Origin: JBCCKC01 sp039182435 | Lineage (GTDB): Bacteria; Verrucomicrobiota; Verrucomicrobiia; Opitutales; Coraliomargaritaceae | DNA: 19,949 nt | Reading direction: 5' to 3' | Assembly: GCA_039182435.1 (NCBI GenBank) | Contig: JBCDCC010000018.1 | Coordinates: 1-19,949, forward strand | Part shown: positions 5,649 to 17,222 of the stretch, piece by piece | Numbering within the stretch: the first letter of the stretch is position 1 | Layout: each line of letters starts with the position of its first letter | Notes under the pieces: generated by a model | Seen by the model: the letters and a program-made list of their open reading frames with translations, nothing else | Databases searched by the model: none | Told to the model about the DNA's origin: nothing | Program-made: the position numbers and the translations under genes

Positions 5649-8387
5649 ATGAATCATTTGAGCATCGCCAGCCGCTGGAACGCAGACCTAATTGATCACC
5701 ATTACGAGTCTTGGCTAAACGACCCCGCACAACTCGATCCAGAGTGGCGGGCTTTTTTTGAGGGTTTTGAACTTGCAGATCAGAATGGTGGAGCTTCCAC
5801 AGCGAGCTGCCCAACGGGGATCGATGCGAGCGCCTCAAAGCAGGCACGGGTGATCGGCCTGATCTACGCCTACCGCTCGATTGGTCATACCATCGCGAAA
5901 TTCAACCCCCTTTTGAACGAAGCGCCGACGAACCCACGCCTCACTCTTGAGCGACTTGGATTTGACGAGTCAGACCTTGATACCGTTTTCCATACTGGCA
6001 ATTACATGAACGGCACAGAGATGACGCTGCGCGAGCTCATCGAGCGCTTGGAGAAGACCTACTGCGAGACAGTCGGCGTGGAGTATATCCACATTCAGGA
6101 AACACCAAAGCGCCGCTGGGTGCAGGCAAGAATCGAGCCGGAGTGCTTCGTGCCTCGCTTCAGTAAAGAAGAAAAGAGCCGTATCCTTCAGACCATTCTG
6201 GAAGCGGAAGATTTTGAACAGTTTCTACAAACAGCATTTGTCGGACAGAAGCGTTTCTCACTCGAAGGTGGCGAAACCGTCATCGCCTGTCTGGACAGCA
6301 TTTTGCAGCGTTGCGGGAAGAACGAAGTCGATGAAATCGTCATGGGCATGGCTCACCGTGGTCGCCTCAACGTTCTCGCTAACTTCCTCGGCAAGTCCCT
6401 CGAATACATTCTACGCGAGTTTTCGGAAAATTACGTGCCCGACACGATCTATGGTGATGGTGACGTCAAATATCACCTCGGCTTCGAGACGAAGCGCAAG
6501 GCTGCAGACGGCCATGAAGTAGAGGTTCGCCTTGCCGCGAACCCCAGCCACCTCGAAGCGGTGGACCCTGTCGTCGAAGGTAAGGCACGCGCGCGCCAAC
6601 GCATCCGCGGCGACGTCGAGCGCAAGAAGGTGCTGCCGATCCTGATTCACGGAGACGCGGCGATCGCGGGCCAAGGTGTGGTGGCTGAAGTGTTTAACTT
6701 CTCCCAGCTTCAAGGTTACCGCACGGGCGGCACGATTCACATCGTGATTAATAACCAGATCGGTTTCACCACCAGTCCGTCTGATGCACGCTCCAGCCGC
6801 TACTGCACGGATGTCGCTAAAATCGTCGAAGCACCTATCTTCCACGTCAACGGCAACGATCCGCTCGCCGTGGTCGCCGCAATGGAAGCCGCCTTCGATT
6901 ACCGTCAGAATTTCGGCTGCGATGTCGTCATCGATATGTATTGCTGGCGCAAATACGGACACAATGAGTCCGACGAGCCGGCTTTCACTCAACCCCTACT
7001 TTACAAGCAGCTCTCTAGCATGAAGCCAGTCGGTCGATCCTTTGCGGACCGGCTCGTCGCCGGCGGCGAGTTTACCGAGGCAGAAGTCAAAGCGCTCGAA
7101 GCAGATTATCAAAAGCGCCTGGAGGCCGCGTTCGCGATTGCCAAAGAAAGTGAGAACAAGAAGGGCGATCCTTTTGCCGGGTCGAATGCGAAGTCACAGC
7201 CGCCTTACAACTTTAAGGGCTTCGACACTCGTGTGCCGAAGGAGACCCTCCATCACATCGTCAAGAGGCACACTGAGTTCCCCGAAGGATTTAACATCAA
7301 CAAGAAAATCATTCGCCAGATGAACGCCAAGCTTAAGGCCTTCGAGGCAGACAGTGGGATCGATTGGGGCATGGGCGAGGCGCTCGCCTTCGGCACCCTT
7401 CTGATGGACGGCACTCCGGTCCGTATCAGCGGCCAAGACTCCAAGCGTGGCACCTTCAGCCACCGTCACGCAGTCGTCTACGATATGGAGACCCGCGAAC
7501 GCTACTCGAACCTACTCGACCTCAGTGACGACCAAGCACAGTTTTGTGTGCACAACTCGCTCTTATCAGAAGCAGCAGTTCTCGGTTTTGATTATGGCTA
7601 CTCGCTGGATTACCCACAAATGCTTTGCATTTGGGAGGCACAGTTTGGTGATTTCGTGAACGGCGCTCAGGTGATCATTGATCAGTTTATTACAAGCTCT
7701 GAATCGAAATGGGGCCGCTTAAGTGGTATTGTCATGCTCTTGCCCCATGGCTATGAAGGCCAAGGACCAGAACACTCCTCGGCTCGTCTTGAGCGATTCC
7801 TTCAGTCCTGCGCAGAGAACAACATCCAAGTCTGTAACTTGACCACACCGGCCCAGCTCTTCCATGTGCTGCGTCGGCAAATGAAGCGCGAGTTCAAGAA
7901 GCCACTCATCATCATGTCGCCAAAGAGCCTGCTTCGCCACAAAGAGTGTGTCTCCAAAGTGGCTGATTTCACTGATAGCGAATTCTGGTCGATTCTCGAT
8001 GATGAAAAGATCACCAAGAAGAACGCGAAGCGCTTGGTGCTGTGTTCCGGAAAAGTTTACTACGACCTCAAAGCCTATCGTGATGAGAACAAGATCAAGG
8101 ACGCCGCGCTGATTCGCGTAGAGCAGTTCTACCCCTTAAATTCGGAACTCCTCCAGCGGATTATTAAGAAGTATCCGGGAGATGCCGAAATCGTCTGGTG
8201 CCAAGAAGAACCGAAGAATATGGGCGGATGGAGTTTCATGATGCCACGTCTCCTTGAGGCCGTCGAAAAGATGCCGCGCTACGCAGGTCGTAAGTCATCC
8301 GCTAGCCCGGCAGTCGGTTCACTCGCCAAACATAAACGCGAACAACTCCGCCTGATTGAAGACGCACTCGCTGTCCAAAAAGCTTAA
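5649..8387 (+). CDS. sucA: 2-oxoglutarate dehydrogenase E1 component
   Basis: This thiamine-diphosphate enzyme decarboxylates 2-oxoglutarate and passes the succinyl group to the E2 lipoyl arm in the TCA cycle. The N-terminal E2-binding segment includes YESWLNDPAQLDPEWRAFF, typical of SucA. Catalytic-core landmarks follow in order: GMAHRGRLNVLANFLGK, AANPSHLEAVDPVVEGK, HGDAAIAGQGVVAE, INNQIGFTTSP, then the ThDP/Mg region around HVNGNDPLAV and YGHNESDEP. The C-terminal half has GQDSKRGTFSHRHAV and LPHGYEGQGPEHSSAR. Length is 912 residues, close to E. coli SucA (933). I chose ATG 5649 because the conserved N-terminal region begins directly after it; a TTG at 5610 would add unconserved residues. 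No Shine-Dalgarno is visible (acgacaaccca before ATG). It is first in a sucA-sucB-lpdA operon. Confidence 0.97.
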   Translation: MNHLSIASRWNADLIDHHYESWLNDPAQLDPEWRAFFEGFELADQNGGASTASCPTGIDASASKQARVIGLIYAYRSIGHTIAKFNPLLNEAPTNPRLTLERLGFDESDLDTVFHTGNYMNGTEMTLRELIERLEKTYCETVGVEYIHIQETPKRRWVQARIEPECFVPRFSKEEKSRILQTILEAEDFEQFLQTAFVGQKRFSLEGGETVIACLDSILQRCGKNEVDEIVMGMAHRGRLNVLANFLGKSLEYILREFSENYVPDTIYGDGDVKYHLGFETKRKAADGHEVEVRLAANPSHLEAVDPVVEGKARARQRIRGDVERKKVLPILIHGDAAIAGQGVVAEVFNFSQLQGYRTGGTIHIVINNQIGFTTSPSDARSSRYCTDVAKIVEAPIFHVNGNDPLAVVAAMEAAFDYRQNFGCDVVIDMYCWRKYGHNESDEPAFTQPLLYKQLSSMKPVGRSFADRLVAGGEFTEAEVKALEADYQKRLEAAFAIAKESENKKGDPFAGSNAKSQPPYNFKGFDTRVPKETLHHIVKRHTEFPEGFNINKKIIRQMNAKLKAFEADSGIDWGMGEALAFGTLLMDGTPVRISGQDSKRGTFSHRHAVVYDMETRERYSNLLDLSDDQAQFCVHNSLLSEAAVLGFDYGYSLDYPQMLCIWEAQFGDFVNGAQVIIDQFITSSESKWGRLSGIVMLLPHGYEGQGPEHSSARLERFLQSCAENNIQVCNLTTPAQLFHVLRRQMKREFKKPLIIMSPKSLLRHKECVSKVADFTDSEFWSILDDEKITKKNAKRLVLCSGKVYYDLKAYRDENKIKDAALIRVEQFYPLNSELLQRIIKKYPGDAEIVWCQEEPKNMGGWSFMMPRLLEAVEKMPRYAGRKSSASPAVGSLAKHKREQLRLIEDALAVQKA

Positions 8388-8431
8388 ATGCTAAAACCAA
8401 TTTCCTAACGAACCACTTTCACTCTTACACT

Positions 8432-9652
8432 ATGGCAACCGAAGTAACTATTCCCGCGATGGGCGAATCCATCTCCAGCGGTATTCTCTCCGCATGGCAC
8501 GTCAGCGATGGCGATACCGTTGAAAAAGGTCAGACAATCTTTGAATTGGAGACTGATAAAATCACCTCGGAGGGCACCGCTGAAGTCGCAGGAGTGATCT
8601 CAATCCAGGTCGAGGCCGACGAAGAGGTAGAGATCGGCCAAGTCGTTGCCGTGATCGATGAGTCTGCGGTCGGCGCCGCCCCGGCCGCACCAGCCGCGTC
8701 AGAGGCGCCGGCCGCACCAAGCGAGGCAGCGGCTCCCGCCGAAGCCCCAGCCACCCCTGCGGCGAAAGTAGATCCGGTCGCCACACTCTCCCCTGCAGCC
8801 CGAAAGGCCGCCGAAGAAACTGGCGCGGATGTCACCGCAATCACAGGCAGCGGCAAAGATGGCCGCGTGATGAAATCTGACATCCTAAGCGCCCCTGCCG
8901 CTAAGGCACCCGCACCAGCTGCCCCAAAACCGGCCGCACCAGTAGCCACTGGCGAACGGGAAACGCGTAAGAAGATGAGTCCGCTCCGACGAAAGATTGC
9001 CGAGCGTCTCGTCACAGCGACGCAGGAAGCCGCCATGCTCACGACTTTCAACGAAGTGGACATGAGCGCGGTCATGAAACTTCGCAAGACTCACCAAGAA
9101 GCCTTTGTCGACCGCCACGGCATCAAGCTCGGCTTCATGTCCTTCTTCACCAAGGCCGTGACACATGCCCTCCAAGCCGTGCCGGAAGTCAACGCACGGA
9201 TTGAAGGCAACGAAATCGTGACCCATCATTTTTATGACATCGGCGTCGCAGTCGGCACGCCGAAGGGATTGATGGTGCCGACGATTCGTGACTGTGATCA
9301 AAAGGACTTTGCTCAAATCGAAAAGGATATCATTCACTACGCCAAAGCGGCCCGTGACGGTAAGATCCAAATGAGCGATCTCGAAGGCGGTGTCTTCACA
9401 ATCTCCAACGGAGGCATCTACGGCTCCATGTTGAGCACGCCGATCATCAATTACCCGCAACCGGCGATTCTAGGTCTGCACAACATCCAGCAACGCGCTG
9501 TGGTTGTGAACGGCGAAGTCGTTGCGCGACCAATGATGTATCTCGCCCTCAGCTACGACCACCGCCTGATCGACGGAAAAGAAGCCGTCACCTGCCTTGT
9601 TAAAATCAAGGAAGCGATCGAAGACCCAAGCCGCCTACTCTTCGGTATCTAA
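8432..9652 (+). CDS. sucB: Dihydrolipoyllysine succinyltransferase E2 of 2-oxoglutarate dehydrogenase
   Basis: E2 accepts the succinyl group on lipoate and transfers it to CoA, and forms the core of the complex. The single N-terminal lipoyl domain (about 1-77) carries ELETDKITSE, with the lipoylated lysine at residue 43. An alanine/proline-rich swinging linker spans about 79-112. The E1/E3-binding domain follows (LSPAARKAAEETGAD to GKDGRVMKSDIL), then a second Ala/Pro linker. The catalytic domain runs from KKMSPLRRKIAERLV to the C-terminus and contains the active-site motif SYDHRLIDGKEAV. Length, 406 residues, matches SucB (E. coli 405). The gene starts 44 bp after sucA. The upstream sequence cactcttacact lacks a Shine-Dalgarno. 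Adjacent E1o and E3 support SucB over other 2-oxoacid E2s. Confidence 0.96.
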   Translation: MATEVTIPAMGESISSGILSAWHVSDGDTVEKGQTIFELETDKITSEGTAEVAGVISIQVEADEEVEIGQVVAVIDESAVGAAPAAPAASEAPAAPSEAAAPAEAPATPAAKVDPVATLSPAARKAAEETGADVTAITGSGKDGRVMKSDILSAPAAKAPAPAAPKPAAPVATGERETRKKMSPLRRKIAERLVTATQEAAMLTTFNEVDMSAVMKLRKTHQEAFVDRHGIKLGFMSFFTKAVTHALQAVPEVNARIEGNEIVTHHFYDIGVAVGTPKGLMVPTIRDCDQKDFAQIEKDIIHYAKAARDGKIQMSDLEGGVFTISNGGIYGSMLSTPIINYPQPAILGLHNIQQRAVVVNGEVVARPMMYLALSYDHRLIDGKEAVTCLVKIKEAIEDPSRLLFGI

Positions 9653-9672
9653 TCACACCCAACAATCGATCT

Positions 9673-11082
9673 ATGTCTCAGGAACAACCTTTTGATCTCG
9701 TCGTCATCGGCTCCGGCCCAGGCGGATACGTCGCCGCCATCCGTAGTGCCCAACTCGGCTTCAAAACAGCACTTATCGAAAAAGATAAGACTCTTGGCGG
9801 CACCTGCTTGAATGTGGGCTGCATACCGAGTAAGGCGCTCCTCCACTCAACCGAGATGTATCATTTCGCCGCGCATGGTGCGAGTGAGCACGGTATCGAT
9901 CTGAGCAATCTGTCGATCAGCATCGATAAGCTGATGGCGAAGAAGGATAGGACTGTGAACCAGCTTTGCGGTGGCGTTGCTGGGCTCATGAAAGCCAACA
10001 AGATCACTGTTTTTAACGGCCTCGGTATGCTCGAAGGCGACGGCAAGGTCCGAGTGAGCGGCGGCAGCGAAGAAGCACTCGTCGTTGCCAAGCACATCGT
10101 GATTGCCACAGGCTCTGCTTCGATCGAGCTACCCTTTCTTCCATTCGATGGCGAAACAGTCGTCAGCAGCACGGAAGCGATAGCTTTTGATAAAGTCCCG
10201 GAAAAACTCGTAGTCGTGGGCGCCGGCGCCATCGGTCTCGAGCTCGGTTCGGTCTGGGCCCGACTTGGTGCACAGGTGGATGTGGTTGAATTCCTCCCGG
10301 TCATCGCACCGACCTTTGACAAGGACGTCTCCAAGATGGCGGAACGCCTCTTCAAGAAGCAGAGCCTCAAATTCCATCTCGGCACCAAAGTCACTGGCAT
10401 TAAAAAGGATGCAGGCAAAACTTACCTGACGGCCGAAAACGGCAAAGGCGAAGCCATTGAAATGGAAGCGGACAAGGTCCTCGTCAGCGTCGGCCGCAAA
10501 CCCTACACCGAAGGACTTGGACTGAGCACAGTCGGCATCGAAACCGACGAGAAAGGCCGCATCCCGATCGATGCACATTTCAAAACATCCGCCCCCGGCG
10601 TCTATGCAATCGGTGACGTCGTGCCTGGTCCCATGCTCGCACACAAAGCGGAAGAAGAAGGCATCGCCTGCGTTGAACGTATTGCAGGCCAGGCAGGCCA
10701 CGTAAACTACGAGGTGATTCCAAACGTGATCTACACCGAACCAGAGATCTCCAGCGTCGGTATCACTGAGGCGACTGCCAAAGAGCGTGGAATTGCAGTT
10801 AAAACGGGTAAGTTTAACTTTGCAGCCAATGGTCGAGCGATCGCTTCCGATAAGACAGATGGCTTCGTCAAAGTCATTGCCGACAAGGAGACAGACCGCC
10901 TACTCGGCGTGCAGATCATCGCTAGTGGTTCTTCGGAGCTCATTGCCTCCGCTGTCTCACACATGGAATACGGCGGCAGCGCTGAGGACCTCGGACGCAC
11001 AATCCACGCCCACCCTACCTTGAGCGAAGCCGTCAAAGAAGCGGCACTCGCTGTCGATGGCAACGCCATCCATAGCGTTTAG
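9673..11082 (+). CDS. lpdA: Dihydrolipoamide dehydrogenase (E3)
   Basis: This FAD flavoprotein reoxidises dihydrolipoyl groups of E2 using NAD+. The FAD-binding loop is VVIGSGPGGYVAAIR (residues 10-24). The redox disulfide lies in GGTCLNVGCIPSK, with Cys45 and Cys50. The NAD site is VVGAGAIGLELGSVWARLG, followed by a second FAD segment GVYAIGDVVPGPMLAHKA. The C-terminal dimer interface has HAHPTLSEAVKEA, supplying the His-Glu catalytic pair. Length 469 is normal for the family. It starts 20 bp after sucB, completing the operon, and may also serve pyruvate dehydrogenase or glycine cleavage. No Shine-Dalgarno is evident (caacaatcgatct before ATG). It ends in TAG, 35 bp before the convergent slyX; no hairpin is visible between them. 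Confidence 0.97.
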   Translation: MSQEQPFDLVVIGSGPGGYVAAIRSAQLGFKTALIEKDKTLGGTCLNVGCIPSKALLHSTEMYHFAAHGASEHGIDLSNLSISIDKLMAKKDRTVNQLCGGVAGLMKANKITVFNGLGMLEGDGKVRVSGGSEEALVVAKHIVIATGSASIELPFLPFDGETVVSSTEAIAFDKVPEKLVVVGAGAIGLELGSVWARLGAQVDVVEFLPVIAPTFDKDVSKMAERLFKKQSLKFHLGTKVTGIKKDAGKTYLTAENGKGEAIEMEADKVLVSVGRKPYTEGLGLSTVGIETDEKGRIPIDAHFKTSAPGVYAIGDVVPGPMLAHKAEEEGIACVERIAGQAGHVNYEVIPNVIYTEPEISSVGITEATAKERGIAVKTGKFNFAANGRAIASDKTDGFVKVIADKETDRLLGVQIIASGSSELIASAVSHMEYGGSAEDLGRTIHAHPTLSEAVKEAALAVDGNAIHSV

Positions 11083-11117
11083 CTCCGATTGACCAGCACC
11101 GTTGCGAAGCTAAGCAC

Positions 11118-11333
11118 TCAATAGTGTGGCGGCTTTTCGTCTGCAGGCATCTCGTTGCCGTTGCCGCGTTGGCTAAGCGCACGAATGTGCTCTGCCTGAG
11201 CGCTCACTCGGTCGGTCAACGACTTTAATTGCTGCGTGAGCCGATAGAACTCCGCGTCCTGCGCTTCAATGTGACGCTCAAGATAGCTCAATCGCGATTG
11301 TAGCTCAGCGATATCCGACTCGTGATCGTCCAT
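11118..11333 (-). CDS. slyX: SlyX-family small coiled-coil protein
   Basis: This 71-residue protein has heptad-like leucines in an N-terminal coiled coil (IAELQSRLSYLERHIEAQDA and on) and ends in the family's characteristic PPHY. The function of SlyX proteins is unknown. The gene starts 2 bp after the glgB stop (TAA, GT, ATG), so it is surely cotranscribed with glgB and probably translated by ribosomes reinitiating after it. Family recognition is good; nothing here shows its role. Confidence 0.85.
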   Translation of the reverse strand: MDDHESDIAELQSRLSYLERHIEAQDAEFYRLTQQLKSLTDRVSAQAEHIRALSQRGNGNEMPADEKPPHY

Positions 11334-11335
11334 AC

Positions 11336-13621
<2,286 letters not shown>

Positions 13622-13704
13622 TGGAGTTCTAGCCCTAGACGACTGTTTTCGGCACTCGGCAGAAATGACTTGTTTAGCCAAAATCTGCGCTCCATATTCC
13701 GGCC

Positions 13705-15837
13705 GTGCTTAGATTTGCCCGGCTATTTACTTCCACTCTGTTTTGTCTGTCTTCCCTCCAGCTTTGGGCCTCCCTGCCTGAATTGAGCTCGATTGAACCC
13801 CTCGAGTTCGACGAGGATTCACAACGCTTAGTCGCAAAAGGTGATGCCCGTTTGGATTTTGATGATACTCGGCTCCGGGCTGACCGAATCACCTACTATA
13901 CCGAATTCTCGCTCGCCGATGCGCTTGGTAACGTCGCGATTTCTCGCCAAGGCTTTCGGCTGATCGCAGATCGGCTGACTTACGACGCCGAAGATACGGT
14001 CATCGCCGTGGATCAGTTGAAGACTGGCCAATGGCCTTTCTACATATCTGGAGTCTCCGCAGGCGGTAGTGTCGATGATGCGGTGATCGAAGGTGCCACC
14101 CTTTACTATGGCAACCCCAGTCGTTTCACGCCAAGTATCGGAGCGGATTCGATTGAATATTTTGAAGATGAGCGCGGCGAAGCAGTAAAACTAGATAGCG
14201 CGACCTTCCGAGTCGGCTCCTTTCCAATATTCTACCTGCCGAAGTATACCCATTACTTGGGGGGAGCCCCCTACTACTTCGATGCGCATGCGGGCTATGA
14301 TGACGAGCTCGGCGGTTATTTTCAGACCACGACACTTTTCCCTTTTAACTCATGGCTCCGCGCGGGCGCGAATTTGGACCTCTACTCGAAGCGCGGCTTT
14401 CTCGTCGGCCCCGCCGCCCAATACACCTACAACACAGAAACTCAATCGATCCACGGTGCCCTGAGCACTGGCTACATACAGGACGACGATCCAACGGGTT
14501 TGGACAATATCGGACAGGCCATTGAGGAGGATCGTGGTTTTGCCGAATGGCGACACAAGCATTCGATCGGCGAACGCTTCAATGCCACGGTGGCCGCGTC
14601 TTACTGGAGTGACTCCGAAGTCACGCGTGACTTTAAGGATGACTATTACAACGAGAACCGCATTCCTGATAATTTCGTCGAGGGCGTCTACGCGGGTGAC
14701 AATTATTTAGTGTCTGCCTTCGCTCGCTTCAGCCCGAATGATTTCCAACTCGTTCAGGAACGACTGCCGGAGGTCAGACTCGATGTCCTTCCCACGCCAG
14801 TTTTCAAGACAGGGGCCTACCATAAAGCATCCCTCAGTTATGCACGCCTGCGGGAGAGCTACGACCTGAACTTGCCAGTCGATTTAATCGATAGTGAGGC
14901 TGATCGTGCAGACCTCACCTATCGGATCGAGCGTCCAGTCGCAATTACGGATTGGCTTACGTTAACTCCTCTCGCCGGAGCCCGCCTCACCCAATACGAG
15001 AATCAAGAGACGGATGCACTCCTCTCGACGTTGGTTGAAGAAAGCACTAGCCGGGACATCTTCGAGGCAGGATTTGATTTAGAAGCATATGCCTACTCCG
15101 ACCACCCAACGATTAATCGCGTCTGGGGCATCAATGGCCTTCGGCATATCGTGCGTCCGGTCATCCGCTACCGCTACTTTTCTGATCCAGATCAAGCCGA
15201 GGAAATCGCTGCGATTGACCGCGAGGTTTTCAACCTGAACCGCCCAGTCCTCGACTTAAGTGACCTCCGCAGCGTGGACCAAATCACAGAGACCCACCTT
15301 GCACGCCTAGGACTAGAAAACCTCTTCCAGACCAAAGCAGAAGATTACGGGTCGCGCACTTTGGCGGCGTTGAATTTCTACCAAGATCTGATCTTCGAGG
15401 AAGGCGTTCGTTACGATGGGGATGATGACGACACCTTCAGCGCGACATGGATCGAGATGGTCTTGAGCCCCGCACCATGGCTAAAATTTGACCTCGTCAG
15501 CCGCTTCCGCACTGAGACGCTCACCCTCGAGGAGATGCATACCCGCACAGTCATTACGAGTGGTGAAATCTGGGAGCTCGGCCTATCGACGGACTTACTC
15601 AATAAGCAAATCGACCAATACCGGTTGGACTTTATTTACCGTCTGAACGAGCGACTCTCGCTGCTCTCAGAAGCTCGTTTCGATGCGGACACCGGTGAAA
15701 CCACACGCGCACGCCTCGGTTTTGAAACACGAGTCGGTAGTGCATGGGCAGTCTACTACGCACTCACCTACCGCGAAGACGCGCTCCGTGAGAGTGACTT
15801 AGAATTTACGCTGCGGCTTCGCCTCATAGCCCCGTAA
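13705..15837 (+). CDS. lptD: LptD/OstA-like outer-membrane LPS-assembly protein
   Basis: LptD is the beta-barrel that inserts LPS into the outer leaflet. This 710-residue protein starts at GTG 13705 with a signal peptide (MLRFARLFTSTLF, likely cut after LQLWA near residue 22). Residues about 30-130 form an OstA/LptA-type jellyroll with repeated blocks such as VAKGDARLDFDDTRLRADRI and RLIADRLTYDAEDTV. The remainder is rich in alternating aromatic and polar strands, ending with EFTLRLRLIAP, as expected of a barrel. The mature protein has no cysteine, whereas E. coli LptD depends on four. scpA begins 2 bp after the stop. The family call is good by layout, but sequence similarity to proteobacterial LptD is weak; a different OstA-domain barrel is possible. 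Confidence 0.8.
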   Translation: MLRFARLFTSTLFCLSSLQLWASLPELSSIEPLEFDEDSQRLVAKGDARLDFDDTRLRADRITYYTEFSLADALGNVAISRQGFRLIADRLTYDAEDTVIAVDQLKTGQWPFYISGVSAGGSVDDAVIEGATLYYGNPSRFTPSIGADSIEYFEDERGEAVKLDSATFRVGSFPIFYLPKYTHYLGGAPYYFDAHAGYDDELGGYFQTTTLFPFNSWLRAGANLDLYSKRGFLVGPAAQYTYNTETQSIHGALSTGYIQDDDPTGLDNIGQAIEEDRGFAEWRHKHSIGERFNATVAASYWSDSEVTRDFKDDYYNENRIPDNFVEGVYAGDNYLVSAFARFSPNDFQLVQERLPEVRLDVLPTPVFKTGAYHKASLSYARLRESYDLNLPVDLIDSEADRADLTYRIERPVAITDWLTLTPLAGARLTQYENQETDALLSTLVEESTSRDIFEAGFDLEAYAYSDHPTINRVWGINGLRHIVRPVIRYRYFSDPDQAEEIAAIDREVFNLNRPVLDLSDLRSVDQITETHLARLGLENLFQTKAEDYGSRTLAALNFYQDLIFEEGVRYDGDDDDTFSATWIEMVLSPAPWLKFDLVSRFRTETLTLEEMHTRTVITSGEIWELGLSTDLLNKQIDQYRLDFIYRLNERLSLLSEARFDADTGETTRARLGFETRVGSAWAVYYALTYREDALRESDLEFTLRLRLIAP

Positions 15838-15839
15838 CA

Positions 15840-16598
15840 ATGGAAGAATTGTTAATCAACAAGGATGAGTTTTCGATCGAACTCCCTGCCTTCGTCGGAC
15901 CACTCGACTTACTACTCTATTTGATACGGAGGAACGAGATCGACATCTACGACATTCCCATCGCCAGAGTGACCGATCAATACATCGAGGTGCTCGGCTC
16001 GATGGATAAACTCGATTTGGAAGTAGCTGGGGAGTTTTTTGTCATGGCTGCCACCCTGATGTATATCAAGAGCCGTATGCTTCTGCCCAAGAAGGATCAA
16101 GGCACCAACGAAGATGTCGAAGAAGATGACATTGATCCACGTTGGGAGCTCGTCCAACAGCTACTCGAATACCGAAAGTTCAAAGAGGCCTCATCCGATA
16201 TCGAGAAGCTCATTCTCCGTGCTAACGATCAGATTGCCCGGATTGGTCCGAGGGAGGCACTTGAAGCCATCGAAAGGCCCTTGAAGCCAGTCGAGCGGGT
16301 CGAGCTTTGGAACACCTTCAACCAAGCGCTAAGACGCTTGGCAGAAAAGATCCAAGAAGGCGAAATCAACGCAGAACAAGTCACAGTGGCCGACCGGATG
16401 GAGTTCGTCTTACTTCGCGCGAACCATGAAAAGCACTTCCTCTTTTCCGAGCTTTTCGAGTCTACGACCACAATCACCGTGATTGTTGCCACCTTTTTGG
16501 CGGTGCTGGAACTCACCCGTTTGAACGAAATCACGATCACGCAGGACCAAGCGTTCGCCGATATTCGTTGCGAACGACTTGAGAATCCAGCATCCTAG
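15840..16598 (+). CDS. scpA: Segregation and condensation protein A
   Basis: ScpA is the kleisin that bridges SMC heads in bacterial condensin. The N-terminal SMC-neck-binding region is diagnostic: FSIELPAFVGPLDLLLYLIR, then IDIYDIPIARVTDQYIEVL and EFFVMAATLMYIKSRMLLPK. An acidic linker (near residues 85-100) and a C-terminal winged-helix region (about 165-252) follow. At 252 residues it is of normal length. The ATG lies 2 bp after the lptD-like stop, so translation is probably coupled. scpB, its usual partner and often its neighbour, is absent; instead two small unknown genes follow. Confidence 0.94.
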   Translation: MEELLINKDEFSIELPAFVGPLDLLLYLIRRNEIDIYDIPIARVTDQYIEVLGSMDKLDLEVAGEFFVMAATLMYIKSRMLLPKKDQGTNEDVEEDDIDPRWELVQQLLEYRKFKEASSDIEKLILRANDQIARIGPREALEAIERPLKPVERVELWNTFNQALRRLAEKIQEGEINAEQVTVADRMEFVLLRANHEKHFLFSELFESTTTITVIVATFLAVLELTRLNEITITQDQAFADIRCERLENPAS

Positions 16599-16618
16599 AC
16601 GTTCTATAGATTCAAAGA

Positions 16619-16849
16619 ATGGCTAAGAAATCACACTTAATCGGAGTCGGACTCGATAACAAAGACGGGCACAAGCGGGTCACCCAGGCAGCACAATTTT
16701 CCGTCGTTGGTGGTTCGTCAGAGACACATGACACAATGACCGAGACTCTAGTAAAAACCTTTGAAACGCTGGACCGCCGAGGCAAACATCTTGCAACCAT
16801 TGAGAAGAAAGAGCTCGTCGATATCATCGAGAACAGCCGCCCAAGATAG
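16619..16849 (+). CDS. Small unknown protein between scpA and trxA
   Basis: This 76-residue protein starts MAKKSHLIGVGLDNKDGHKR and is basic and soluble, with no signal peptide, membrane segment or cysteine. I do not recognise a family. A first half likely to form strands (HLIGVGLDN, AQFSVVGGSS) is followed by a likely helical tail (MTETLVKTFETL, KKELVDIIENS). It lies 20 bp after scpA and 41 bp before the next gene, on the same strand in a compact unit, which supports a real gene. It ends in TAG. There is no Shine-Dalgarno before the ATG. Confidence 0.65.
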   Translation: MAKKSHLIGVGLDNKDGHKRVTQAAQFSVVGGSSETHDTMTETLVKTFETLDRRGKHLATIEKKELVDIIENSRPR

Positions 16850-16890
16850 TTCCTGTAACATAAACAATAACTACAACTAGGATTCGCCAG

Positions 16891-17196
16891 ATGAGTGAGG
16901 ATAACCGCAAACGAAGACTCGATACCAAATCGGTCAGTTCTTCCCGCACACCGGCGGAGCAACATCAGGCAAGTGATCTTCCGAAGCCACCGCCGCGACC
17001 GAAACGCCCCGAGCCAAAAGGTCCCGCTATTGTAGAGGCTCAATCCGAAGCTGAACTCACGCCCCGTATCCTCGAAACTCCGAATCAGGCCTCAGAACAG
17101 CTAGAAGTCACGACACTTATCGTCGATTCTCTCGCCGCTGCAGTAGCGATTGCATTTGCAGTCCTCTTGATACAAGACATGTTACACCACTTTTAA
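16891..17196 (+). CDS. Small proline-rich protein with C-terminal membrane helix
   Basis: This 101-residue protein has a hydrophilic, probably disordered N-terminal 70 residues including a proline/lysine cluster (KPPPRPKRPEPKGP). A hydrophobic stretch near the C-terminus (TLIVDSLAAAVAIAFAVLLI, about 75-95) is followed by a short QDMLHHF tail. That pattern predicts a tail-anchored inner-membrane protein with the bulk in the cytoplasm. I do not recognise a family. AGGA lies about ten bases before the ATG, a modest ribosome site compared with its neighbours. It sits 26 bp upstream of trxA. Confidence 0.65.
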   Translation: MSEDNRKRRLDTKSVSSSRTPAEQHQASDLPKPPPRPKRPEPKGPAIVEAQSEAELTPRILETPNQASEQLEVTTLIVDSLAAAVAIAFAVLLIQDMLHHF

Positions 17197-17222
17197 ATTA
17201 CTCAACTACGCGAAAACCTCCT

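Noticed and set aside
6411..6992. Minus-strand open frame of 193 codons inside sucA
   Set aside because: It is the complement of the ThDP-binding core of sucA; no family resemblance.
8530..9087. Ala/Gly-rich minus-strand open frame inside sucB, and nearby low-complexity DNA
   Set aside because: It mirrors the Ala/Pro linkers of E2. The linkers explain the repetitive composition, so it is neither a gene nor a DNA repeat array.
10129..10701. Minus-strand open frame of 190 codons inside lpdA
   Set aside because: It is antisense to the NAD and FAD domains of E3 with no coding signature of its own.
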